DNA from: Phytophthora quininea
Lineage: Eukaryota; Oomycota; Peronosporomycetes; Peronosporales; Peronosporaceae
Length of the DNA stretch: 64,000 nucleotides
Reading direction: 5' to 3'
NCBI GenBank assembly: GCA_011947345.1
Contig: JAAVTG010000755.1
Location: 62,001 to 126,000 of the forward strand
A model generated the notes under the pieces. That model saw only the letters and a program-made list of their open reading frames with translations, searched no databases and was not told the origin of the DNA. Made by a program: the position numbers and the translations under genes. Shown piece by piece: positions 32,608 to 43,072 of the stretch. Position 1 is the first letter of the stretch. The number at the start of each line of letters is the position of its first letter.

Positions 32608-33889
32608 CTACCAAGCGCCGGAAGTTGCGTGCTTGTGGCTTGCTTGAATACTGTCATAGACTCGAGTCATGGACGCTTTCATTCCCTGTATCGTCGTATC
32701 CGGAACTCCGATAATGTCCTGCGATACAATCATGTTCTTCAGCGAGTAAAGCCGCAAAGTCTTGGTGCAGATGCTGCGAAGCGCCACTCGTTCAGCCCCG
32801 TCACCACACAACTCTCGATGGATAACAACACTGGTCAAGTATACCACGGCAACAGTTAAGTTATTTCCTCGAAAACAAGCAAAAAAAAAAACATTACGTT
32901 TTACTTACGCTCCAACAGCATCGCGCTTCACATCGGTCTCCTTCTCAAGTGGGTAAAGCTCATCCATATCGACAAAATCCCACACGATAACGGCACTGCT
33001 TTCGTTGACTCGATAGTACGAGATACCTCGTCCTTCCAGGCAAACTTCGTGTCCCTCAGTATTCCTGTATGTCGCGGTGCAGATATTGTAGCGGATACAT
33101 GAAGTAGGAAGGTCGATGCTGTTCGACTGATAGCACTGCAGCACGTACTCCAGCCAGTCTGGGTCGCTACGTTCAAGATAAGCGTGGCAAGCCACTGCAA
33201 AAGTCTTGGCCACATCGGCAGTGTCGACTGCATACAGTGCAGTGTTTGTGACGGCAAATTCGCCTGCTCCAGCCTGGACACGTCGAGACCGAAACCAGGG
33301 TTTGCAAGTGTCAAAACTGATGCGTTGGGTCTCCTGCAGTACGATCGTCGTAGCCAGGTCCAACTGCTGTCTCGCGACAAGTCCCTGCAAGTCCTGCAAT
33401 CTCAAATGGAGGCCCTTCCTCAGTCTGGTGTGGGTGTGCAGCAACGCAGTCATGTTGAGCTCGTCGCTGTGCTCAGACACAGCCGCAGCCACACCCATGA
33501 AGCCAATAAGGAAGCCTCGCTGGGCGACGACTGCCGTTTTGAGCTGCTGGTTGAGCGTCTCCGCCTGCTTCCTCCTGTGTCTTTGGGTCGCGGCTCTCTC
33601 CTCCCACTCGGCGATGTTTCCATCTCCTCGGCTCTTCCTGTGCGTCCGTCGCAACAGATTCAGTTGGCTCTCCAGCGTCTCCACTTGCTGCTTCAATTCC
33701 AGTCGCTGCGCCTTCTCCCTAGCGCGATGGCGACGTGCGCTGCTGGCTACGGAGGCGCGACGGCGGGGAGCGGCGGCTAGTGGAGGATTGGGGCAAGTTA
33801 GGGTCGTCGACGCTCTCCAGGAACTCTGCCACGAAGTTCAGGTCCACGTTGGCATCGCACTGTCCCGCGATGAGCTCCGGCAGCTCCAT
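32608..33889 (-). CDS. bZIP/START-like oomycete regulator B, one 2-bp frame break
   Basis: Two exons: 32,909-33,889 and 32,608-32,830, with a 78-bp intron (GTAAGT..CCAG) in phase 2 after GGA GC. The start is MELPELIAGQCDANVDLN. The basic/coiled-coil part reads SVASSARRHRAREKAQRLEL followed by heptads (VETLESQLNLL) and a second helix (RKQAETLNQQLKTAVVAQRG). The rest is START-like, with LEGRGISYYRV and VWDFVDMDELYPLEKE, ending in VVIHRELCGDG. Two bases are missing near 33,768 (CTCCGCCCGCC in gene A, CTCCCCGCC here); otherwise it is clean. DNA binding by the basic segment is plausible, but the canonical bZIP asparagine is not evident. Same strand as gene C, 228 bp apart. Confidence 0.65.
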
Positions 33890-34117
33890 CTTTAAGAAGA
33901 AATGTGTTGTAGGTATGGTGGATTTTGTAAGAGTGGTAAAACTTGACGGCGTCCTAGATGGCTTGCTAGGCTAACAACAGGAACATCTTTTGCAGCTAAG
34001 CTAACAAGCAATTGACGAGCGCATTTGCTTTGGAGCTTCTTTGCATGTACGCAATGATTCAGCTGCGACCAAACACCTTCAACATCTGCAAAGCGTGACG
34101 GAACCATCATGATAACA

Positions 34118-35421
34118 TCATGCTGCCTCGACAGCCTGCGATTGGAACTTGACGCTCCCATGTCGCTCTTGAACAGCGTCATACGCTCGAGTCATCGACG
34201 CTTTCATCCCCTGTATCGTCATCTCCGGGACTCCAATAATGTCCTGCGATACAATTGTGTTCCTCAGCGAGTAGAGCCGCAAAGTTTTCGTGCAGATGCT
34301 GCGAAGCACCACTCGTTCAACTCCGTCCTCGCATAATTCTGGCCGAATCACCACACTACACAAACACCAACACAATTATCTGTCAGATCGAGTTATAACA
34401 ACCCACCGCCATGTACGCACGCTCCGATGGAATCGCGCTTGACGTCTGTCTCCTTCTGAAGCGGGTATAGCTCGTCCGTGTCGACAAAGTCCCACACGAT
34501 CGTGGCGCTGTTCTCGCGCACTCGATAGTACGAGATGCCTCGTCCTTCCAGACAGACTTGCTGGCCGATTGCGCTCCTGTATTTGGCAGTGCACATGTTG
34601 TAGCGAACACGTGGGGTGGGAAGGCCGGCGCGGTTCGATTGGTAGCACTGCAGCGCGTATTCCACCCAGTCGGGGTCTCTGCGCTGAAGGTACGCGTCGC
34701 ACGCAGCGACAAAGACTTTGGTTACGTTTACCGTGTCGACCGAGTACACGGCCGTATTGGTGACTGCGAACTCGTCCGCTCGGGCTTCCACACGTCGAGA
34801 GAGAAACCTGGGGGTACTGGCGTCGAATGAGACGCCGAGTGTCTCCTGTAGCACGATCTTGGTCGCCAAGTCTAGGTGCTGCTCGGCGAAGAGTCTTTGC
34901 ACGTCCTGCAGTCTCGATTGAGGGTCCTTCCTCAGTCTCGTGTACGAGTGCAGCAATGCACTCAAGTTAAGGTCTTCACTATGGTCGGAGGCAGCTGCAG
35001 CTACGCCCATAAAGCCCCGTAGGAAGCCTCGCTGGGCGACGACCGCTCGCTTGAGCTGCTGGTTGAGCAGCTCTGCCTGCTGCCGCTTGTGTCGCTGGAT
35101 CACGGCCTTCTCCTCCCACTCGGCCATGGCCCCTTCTCCTCTATTGGTCTTGTCCTTCAGTCGCAGCAGATGCAGCTGGCGGTCAAGCGTCTTCACCTGC
35201 TGCTTCAGCTGCAGTCGCTCCGCCTTGGCTCGGGCTCGAGACCGGCGGCCGCTGCTCGCCACGGAGGCGCGACGCTGCGCCGAGCGGCGGCTCTTCCGGG
35301 TGCCTGGCGTCTGCTGCACCTCGGAGGCATCGAAGCTGTCCAGGAACTGCGACAGGAGGTCGCCCCCGACGTCCGCACAGCCGACTACAAGCTCGGGCAG
35401 CTCCAAATCTTCAAGTTCCAT
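34118..35421 (-). CDS. bZIP/START-like oomycete regulator C, intact two-exon gene
   Basis: Intact: exons 34,421-35,421 and 34,118-34,355, 412 residues. The 65-bp intron (GTGCGT..TGTAG) sits at the same phase-2 position as in genes A and B. The start is MELEDLELPELVVGCADVGG. The basic region RRASVASSGRRSRARAKAER runs into LKQQVKTLDRQLHLL heptads and a second helix (RQQAELLNQQLKRAVVAQRG). The C-terminal half is START-like (QVCLEGRGISYY, IVWDFVDTDELYPLQKE, VVIRPELCEDGVERVV). A nuclear regulator with a ligand-sensing module is the natural reading, unproven. It is the best template of the three paralogues for gene prediction. It shares a 122-bp palindromic promoter with UTP11. Confidence 0.75.
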
Positions 35422-35543
35422 CTCGGTCTGATGAAGAAAGTGAAATCGGTTACTCCATGAAAATGTAGCCAAGTTACCTTTTCAACTTGGCTACATTTTC
35501 ATTCGTAACCCTTCCTCCGCCTCCAGTCACTATCGAATTGAGG
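35422..35543. promoter_or_regulatory. Palindromic two-way promoter between bZIP/START-like gene C and UTP11
   Basis: A perfect 19-bp inverted repeat (arms 35,457-35,475 and 35,484-35,502, 8-bp spacer) sits in the middle of the 122 bp between two divergent ATGs, with matching GTTAC/GTAAC further out. Each arm ends in TACATTTTCAT, which resembles the oomycete initiator, pointing towards each gene. The ATGs are 36 and 41 bp from the arm ends, the expected 5' UTR length. Confidence 0.6.
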
Positions 35544-36291
35544 ATGTCGCTGCGCAACGTGGTCAAGCGACGCGAGCACAAGGAGCGCGGGCAGCTGCGC
35601 GAGCGCCGCAAGCTGGGGCTGCTGGAGAAGCACAAGGACTACGTCAAGCGCGCGCGACTACAATGCCAAGCAGAAGCAGCTGCAGACGCTGCAGCGCAAG
35701 GCGTCCATGCGTAACCCTGACGAGTTCTACCGCAAGATGGTGCACGCGCGCACCGAGGAAGGGGTACACATCTCCACGCAGAACCGGCACAAGCAGCTGG
35801 ACTCGCACGCGCTGCAGGTGCTCAAGACGCAGGACCTGGCCTACCTGCAAATGAAGCGGGCCGTGGACCTGCGTAAGGCCGAGAAGCTCAATCGAGGGTT
35901 ACACTTTGTAGACGCCCCAAAGAACAACAAGCACACGGTGTTTGTGGACGAACAGCAGCAGGTGGACGCCTTCGACGTGGCTGAGCACTTTGACACGGCG
36001 CCCGAGCTGGCGGACAGAGCCTTCAACCGGCTCCGCAAGAGCGACCTGCAGAAGTTGGAGCTTCCTGAACTGGCCGCGAACCCCAAACAAAAGTACAAGA
36101 TGCAGGTGGAGAAGGACGCCAAGTACAGAGAGCTGAAGGACCGACTGGAGCGGGCCAAGAAGATCGGTCGCATCAGCTCGAAACTGGACCTGGAGCGCAA
36201 AGTGCAGGCCAAGGGCAGGAAGTACAAGGTCAAGAGCGGCGAGAACGGCCAGCCAGCCGTCTACCGCTGGAAGCAGCAGCGCCAGAAGTAG
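35544..36291 (+). CDS. UTP11: U3 snoRNA-associated protein UTP11
   Basis: A small-subunit processome component needed for 18S rRNA maturation in the nucleolus. The highly conserved N-terminus is present (MSLRNVVKRREHKERGQLRE, LGLLEKHKDYVKRAR), followed by RNPDEFYRKMVHARTEEGVH, LRKAEKLNRGLHFV, and the basic C-terminus ending in VYRWKQQRQK. Length (about 248 residues) fits the family. The frame changes near 35,655 in a CGCGCG repeat: two bases are missing between VKRAR and DYNAKQKQLQ. The product is Lys/Arg-rich as expected for a pre-ribosomal protein. No intron is seen. Confidence 0.92.
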
Positions 36292-36345
36292 AGTCAACAC
36301 CTCTCCTGTTCATATATGCACGAGATAGACGTTGATTTGGTTGAT

Positions 36346-39300
36346 TCATGCAGCTTGAGGATGTTTAGACCGTCGTCGAGGAGCGTGGTGATGGCCGTAC
36401 GCCTTGCGGATCTGTAGCAGCAAATGCAGGATAATTTCCCTTTCACCGGCGTAGATGGCATTCGTTCGACGTAGCAGGTGGAGCGGCATCGTCTACAATC
36501 CAAGCAACGGTTGGTATTTCGTGTGAAATGAAGTGGACGAGTAGTTACCTTTTTCTGCTTCAACATGGCCAGCGCCTTGGAAATATTGTGCAGAGCACTC
36601 GCTTTGCTGAGCTGCTGCTTGCCTGATGGACGAGTGACGCCAGAGATGCAGCGCATGAGCTCGACCTTTTCGACGATGCAGCACAGCAGCACCCCGGATT
36701 GGAATTCTTCCAGTCTCGCCGTAGGATCCTACACACAAGCAGCAATCAACACGTCAAACGCATCAAATGTGAAGGGTCGATTCTTACGTAGAAGGCAGCA
36801 GAATTCTTCAGTTGAATGCCCAGGCGCTTCAGCCACGATAAAATATCGCCCACCAATTCCCTCGATAGCTCCACGTCTTGCTCTCTACGAGGTGCAACCG
36901 ACTTGGTTGGAGATAGTGCCACCAATTCGTCCTTTTCCAATTGTGCTGTCTCTGCGGTATGAACCACAGAATCTTCGCTTTCTTCTGCTAGATAGTTTGC
37001 CGCACGGGATGAAAGCGAACTGCGAGTTAACCGCCGACTTGGTGACTCGATACATTCTCGGTCAAAATCGAGAATCGTGGCTACTTCGCTTGCATTTCCT
37101 ACGAACAAGTCGTTTTCGCTGTTACGACGTTCCATGTTGCATCCTTTGATACCGGTGAGCTGCTCTTGTGCTGTTGGAACCAGTTCATCTTTGTAAACCG
37201 GGCTGGAGAATGGAGCTTTCGGTATTGGAAAAACGTCGTCCTCGTCGTTGAAATTTGCCTCATTTCCCCAAGCCAGACGCCGGGCAAAACTGTCTTCGAG
37301 TCGGACTTGCACGAACATTCCTCGGTCGTCTTTGATCGGAGACTTGCCGCGTCCAGCCAACGCAATTGCTGGGATGTCAAGTGTCAGTGGCGAGACTTGA
37401 ACTTGTTCTTAGTGGTCGTGCAAACGTTCGTTTGCATCTGTTGCTTTGGGGCTCCTCCTAGTTGCACCACCATTCTCGGTTTCAAGCAAACTTGTAGAGG
37501 AGCCCTTTTCTCGACTAACTTGCCAAAGATGCCACAAAATCCCGTAGATGACCTGTCGGTCTCCAACAAGCACAGCTTGTTCGGCAGTAGCGCTCAAGTA
37601 GCACGGCGGAATTCGACAGTCTGATATCTTCTCCAATCGTACAAACGCTTTGGAAATGTTTTCTCTGTCCAAAACAACAAAGGTCGCGTAAGAAATCATG
37701 CCCGCCGCAGTTGTGAATCCGTTCAGCCGTTACCGTAGTTCGCTTAACGTCCGTGGGGCCTTGAAAATGCGAACGGCAAGCAAAGCTGCAGTTGAAGTAA
37801 TATCTGGCTGAATCTAAGCAGTTAGCTCTACAATGATGATCTTGCAAAGTACCAGTAACCTACCAGAGTAGAACACCATTCCGCTTAGAATCTTTCAAAA
37901 CCCCACAACCGAAAGTCTACCACGTTGACGAAATGTTAGTACTCATTCCTCCGTGTCAGACTGCGCCTACCGTGTTGAAGCCTGCTTGGACTAGCCATTC
38001 GTCAACTACGTGCATTTGTTCATTTGTTAAGTACGGGCAGCTTCGTTTCCGTGGCGAACGCCTAGGAGCGGGGTCTTCCTTCCCTGAACGATTATTTCGG
38101 TTTGGCGAGGGAGTTTTAACGCACTGAGGGCTGCGGAGTTGATGACTCGTAATCTCGTTAGGCACGATTTGATTTGTAACAAGGATCGGTTTGTTGCTGG
38201 CTGTAGATCGCTGAGAAATTGGTTCTTTAGCTGCAGTGAATTGCTTGCGGATTTCATCCAGAGCCTCCCATATTGTCTTCGACGATGAGTGATTTCTTGG
38301 TCGTAGCAAGCTTTCAACAAACACCAGCGCTTCGCTTGAAAGTCCGCAACGTTTGAATGTAGTGACAGCCTCGGATATTTTCATGGGGCTGGTCGTAAGA
38401 TGATCCAAGTGGCTATTTTTCTGTTGATTGACCTTATCTCCATAACGCTCCATGATACCAGCAGCAATTTGACAAAGTAGATTGCCGTCCGCAAGTGCTT
38501 GTTGAACTTTTCTTGGGGTGCGTAGAATCAATTTGCCGCCGCGCTTCACAAAGAATAGTTCTAAAGGAAATTCAATCTGCAAGGCATGCTGCACCCATTC
38601 ATAGAATCGGACTGCCAGTTCATTGTCGTTGGAATTGTCCACGACCATTTTTCGACCGCCTGTACCGCTAACAGAAGGAGGCTTGGCCGTAGGATCCACC
38701 ATGCTAAAGACTCGTAGCCCGCTGCCATCGTGAAAAATATTTGGTTGATCCAGGACGTTCTTGGTAACAGCGATTCGTTCTACGGGCGATTTTGTGTTGG
38801 AGGAATTTGGCACAGTGTTCACTCTAGCAACAGGTTTTCTTGTTCTCTTTCGTATCGGACTTTTGCTGGCATGGATGGTTTCGGTCCCTGTGGAACAGCT
38901 TTAGAAGATTTGGCTCCGTTTCGAGACGCATTGTGGGGCTGACGGGTGGAGGAATGCTTGGCTTTCTGTTTGGAACCCGTAATTTCCTCAGTTGGCTCAA
39001 TAATCGGACTTGGACGAGGTTGCTGCAACAAGTTCTTGATCATATTTTCCTGGTCGCGACGCTGCTGGTAAACAGTTTTACAGTTCTGAATCGATTGCTG
39101 CGTGTGAAGACGCTGGACACTCAATCGTCTCAGGATCGTTAGCACAGCGCAAATTGCATCGCTATCGCCTTCCATTAGCCGATCCACGCATTCGACATTA
39201 TTAACGATGTACATGGCATCTCCATCTTGGCTTCGGCATTCGCTTGCAGCGAATTGAATCACAGTACGAAGGCGTTCAATGACCACGTCGCTACCGAATG

Positions 39301-39834
39301 TCTCGTCCTCGGGGTTACCATCCGCATCACCAGCATTGTCCATGGAATTGCGCTGTCAGAAAGCCGAGAACACACCAGCGGGAATATCAGTCACCATATA
39401 CCATCGCATGAGAATGGTGGACAACTTCCTCCTACCTGAAGCCACCTCACGATTGCACGCAGCACATCGCCGAAGCGCAAGTCTCGCAGTTCCTCCACCA
39501 GCAAGCACTTGGTCAGGGGCAGCGAGTTGACCCAATGCAGTAGAATCCGCTCTCGTACTCGGCCGCTCACATCGCAGTCATCCATCGTCACGATTTCATG
39601 CGCTTGATCTTGAAGAGTCACAGGATCGAAACGCATCTGAAATTCACGCCATGCTCCTGAGGCTAGAGTACTCAACGGCAGCACATCGTGGTGTGTCTTC
39701 CAGCACAAGATGCGATTTGAAGTGGCACTCCACAGCTGTAGCGAGTTGAAGGTGTTTGGCGTGGTGAGTCCGCCCCGCGCGCTTCTGGACCACAACTCTC
39801 TTGGTGGGGATGGCGTGAAGAGCTCTCTCTCCAT
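36346..39834 (-). CDS. Multi-exon protein with calponin-homology (CH)-like domains
   Basis: ATG 39834 (MERELFTPSPPRELWSRSAR) opens the most intron-rich gene here. Introns visible: 39,353-39,435; 37,917-37,970 (branch site TACTAAC); one starting at 37,863 whose acceptor is uncertain; 37,665-37,733; 37,369-37,519; 36,729-36,787; 36,493-36,548. Two CH-like domains are clear at the C-terminus: one from VVDEWLVQAGFN through NGVLLC, PRTLSELRENISKAF and GDRQVIYGILWHLWQ; the next from DILSWLKRLGIQ through SGVLLCCIVEK and ALHNISKALAML to EREIILHLLLQIRKAYG. Two weaker CH-like segments lie at the N-terminus (LHWVNSLPLTKCLL) and middle (RFYEWVQHALQI, ADGNLLCQIAAG). CH domains bind actin or microtubules, so a cytoskeletal or flagellar role is likely. 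Frame breaks near 38,870 (an A run), near 37,864 and near 37,350. Confidence 0.6.
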
Positions 39835-40169
39835 GGAGGGAAGCAGTCCGCCGAGCAGAGCAGGACGGAAAGCTTTGCTGTTTGATCGGTTCTCGGCTTT
39901 GTTTGAACACAGCTCAAGATGCTTCAGCCTCGCAAAGACAGACCGGTGAGGAACTCCACGTTGCCGCTTCCGCCCCTTTATGATCCGCGCTCTCTTGGCT
40001 CCACGCTACATTTTGTCCGATAGGCGAGATTGCACGGCTCATCGGTGGCGCCTGATTCGACTCGTAAAGAAAGACCTTGCTGCTTGCCCCACACACGAGA
40101 TAATCTGTTCCGCCAGCACTGCTGGCCTAGCAGACCTATTCGTCCGTCGCGTTTACAACAGAAGCCACA
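39835..40169. other. Divergent intergenic
   Basis: Between the CH-domain gene (minus) and a hypothetical gene (plus). No clear initiator and no coding signal. Confidence 0.35.
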
Positions 40170-40818
40170 ATGGTGAACGAGCGGAAGAGCTGCCGGGAGA
40201 AGTTCTCCCGCCAGGCCATTACGGCCTTGCTGGACAAATCTCCTCCTTGAGATCGCCCTCAATTCCGCTCCACTTGAAATCGCTGTTACTGCAAGTGATG
40301 TGGTGGATTTCCTCCAGAAGATGTCAATGGCCATGCCGCGCGTGCAAGCAGGTGGTTCATGTCTTTTCACGCACGTTGGCGACTTGGCAGAGCCAGAGGC
40401 TGATGAAGTCTTGAAGACTCGTGGCGTGCCACGATTGCAAACGGCCGCAAGTAAGCGCTCCGCAGAGATGAAGACGCCGCCGCCCCACAACCGAACGCAA
40501 ATCGACCGCGCAAGTGCGGAGAAGCCTGGACGCCCAGCTGGGCGAACCAACCGCCCGCATGTCACGGCGAGATCGCGGCTCTCGCCGACCGTTCCACTGT
40601 CGCCATGGTCAGCCAAGCGGAAGAGCTGCCTCACTCTCACTCTGGACGCGGCGCGCCGAAGGGAACCGCTTCCACTCGCCGTCACTACGAAAGGCCTGGC
40701 CGTCGATATCCATATCGCAATGGACGCTGCCACGTCGGGACCGTCCTTCTCGAGCTCCAACTCCTCGGGCCGGTACGTTCGACTCGTGCGAAGACTGAAG
40801 CACGCTCATCGACACTAA
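40170..40818 (+). CDS. Hypothetical protein, one frame break
   Basis: ATG 40170 starts MVNERKSCREKFSRQAITAL, which joins, after a frame change near 40,240, an open frame to TAA 40,818 reading EIALNSAPLEIAVTASDVVD, then a basic Pro/Arg-rich tail. The first 60 residues are helical in pattern (SRQAITALLDKSPP, VVDFLQKMSMAMPRV); the rest is low complexity. No family is recognised. The opposite strand also has a 260-codon open frame, so this could be a chance frame in GC-rich sequence. It ends only 35 bp before FYVE-START gene 1, which is tight but not impossible. Confidence 0.3.
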
Positions 40819-40853
40819 AGAACGTCGTTTACCACAGTGACTCTGGCCACAAC

Positions 40854-42452
40854 ATGCACGACAACGGCGGCCAGTTCCCCTACCCGACAACTACTTTCCC
40901 GAGATCCACTTGACGCCGCAGCAAGTGCGAAACTACGAGCTGCAGATGCAGGAGAGCGTCAAGAACGCACTGGCAGAGTACGAGCTGCACGAGGCCAAAG
41001 GCCCGTTTCCAGTCTACCGCGCGCCGTGGAGTGTCGTGAGCAAGGTGGAGGACCTGACGACCATCAAGAAGGACACGTCCGACAGCCCCACCGCTAGCCG
41101 GGCGCGCATCTTCGGCCGCATAAACGGCGACTACCGCCACTTCATCGACTTCTTCTACGCCGAGACGGCGGCCGAGCTCTTTGCGTGGAACCAGTTCATG
41201 TTCGGCTACGCCACCGATGCCGCCGTGCTCAAGAACATCCACACGGTCTCATCCAAGAGCAAGTGCAAGTGTCTGTACATGGGCATCAAGTGGACCTGCC
41301 TCAACCCGTCGCCGCTGGTCAAGAAGCGCGACAACTGCTACCTCGAGTATCTAATTTACACGAAAGACCTGCGCGGTCGCGACGTGGGTGTGCGTGTCAC
41401 GCAGCCTCTGGACATCCCAGAGTGCCCCGAGCTGCCTCGCAAGCTCAAGACGAAGCGTATTCGCCTCAACACCGTCTGGATCTCTCGACCGGCAGACCGC
41501 GAGCCGAACGTCACCGAGTTCTTCATGCTGTCCCAGAACAACTTCAACGGTCTGGCCGTCACCACGAGTTACTACAAGCGCATGATGAACATCCTCCAAA
41601 ACATGGCGGTGTTTGTCGACTCGAGACGCATCTTGCTGCAGGGCATGATGACAAAAAAACTGGGCAAAGGGGGCCTCGCGCAAGAGCTGCAGCGTCTGCT
41701 CTCGCAACTTTGGGCCGACGCGACGGCGCCACCACTGTCGACTGTGCGGCGACCTCATTTGCCGTCGGTGCGCGATCGTTCGCGATGCACCAAAGGAGGA
41801 AGGCACGACAGGATCGAACCGAACGTTTGAGATCGTCAAGACTAAGTTTTGCGTGCTCTGCGTGACCAATATGCGCGAGTCGTCGAACAACACGCTGGTG
41901 CCCGTCCCCGACCCGAGCGGCAAGCTATCGGTGATCGACTGCGGGGATGTGGACCTCGACGAGATGCGCCACTCGACCATCTCGGAAACCGAGTCGGAGG
42001 GCGGCCACATCTCGTTCTTTTCCGAGACGGGCAGCAGCGAAGGACCAGTCTCGATTTCCTCGAGTGGGGGCAAACTGTCGTTCATGTCGAAGCTGGACGT
42101 GATCGACGACAAGTCAGTGACGATCCTGGCGGAACCGAGAATGACTACGGGCAAAGTACCGGAGGAAGAGATCGCGGAGATCGACACGACCGACATGAAG
42201 CCCGTGTCGGCACTCAACCACAACAAGCGTGGCAGCGGGAGCCACGACAGCAGCCCAAATTGGTCTTCTCGCGGCGTCACGTCCCCGCGGTCCCTGGACC
42301 AGAACCTGGCCGAGCAGGAAGAGCTGCTGCGGCGCATGATGCTGTCGGCCAGCGGTCTCCGCCACAACAGCGCGACCCCAGGAACCGTTGCCGGTTCCGG
42401 TTCCATGCCTTCGGTAAGATCCCGTCCCGAGGTCACCCTCTATGAGGGCTAG
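40854..42452 (+). CDS. FYVE-START protein 1
   Basis: The first of five related genes. The product begins MHDNGGQFP, then changes frame at about 40,878 (one C missing in a C run) into PDNYFPEIHLTPQQVRNYEL. A START-like domain follows (FGRINGDYRHFIDFFY, KWTCLNPSPLVKKRDNCYLE, DVGVRVTQPLDIPECP). At 41,652 an A7 run has one extra base; in the corrected frame the FYVE zinc finger reads CSVC, RRRHHCRLCGDLICRRC, FCVLC. The tail has LDVIDD, EIDTTDMKPVSAL and DQNLAEQEELLRRMM, shared with the paralogues. FYVE fingers bind PI3P on endosomes and START domains carry lipids, so endosomal lipid sensing is likely. The full RRxHHCR motif makes PI3P binding credible. Confidence 0.78.
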
Positions 42453-43072
42453 CAAGCCGGCGAGCCGCAACGCGTAATTATAAGCCGCCATTAACGTTAA
42501 AATGAAAAGTATCGGATCCAATTGCTCTTGGCTTGCCTCTTATCTTACGGATCGTAAGATGTCGATCCTCAAGCAGAGCCACTCGTCCAAGTTGCCTTGG
42601 CGTGCTTTGCAGACTGGACTCGATGGAGCCTGAGCAGGGTGGACAGAATCAATTCCAGGCGAGTGCTGGTCCACAAGTTGCCTTTTCCGGCTTTCGGGAA
42701 TAGGTCAAAACTAAGCGATTCGGTGTCAAGAAACTTGGCCGTACCAGTTTTAGTGGCAGTAGTCTGGACTAAAGCCACCAAACCAAGTAACACGGACATG
42801 TACTTGTCACCGACAACCTGGCTCGCTAGCAACCTTGCTGAGACGCTGCCAGCGGATCACCTCGGCGATCCTTCGATTGAACGAGCGCCGTGTTTGTGTT
42901 GAACTCCAGCACTCCATACCCCGCTACTTTGCGCGGCAGTGCTCGACAGCAACTCGACCACGAGCTCCATCACAACGCAGCGTACTGGCCCCCTCGGAAA
43001 CCGCATACCGCAGCGGCAAGCGCCGCGAAAAAATCAAGTCGCGGCATTGCACGAGCGTCGCCACGAGCATTA
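42453..43072. other. Intergenic between FYVE-START 1 and transposon A
   Basis: 620 bp with an 87-codon minus-strand open frame (42,569-42,832) and a 101-codon plus-strand frame. Neither shows a domain, so no gene is called. It ends at the TA target site of the transposon. Confidence 0.35.

Noticed and set aside
39978..40760. 260-codon minus-strand open frame
   Set aside because: Composition (Arg/Gly/Ala/Ser) looks like a shadow frame, there is no domain, and the opposite strand has a competing frame. Neither is strong.
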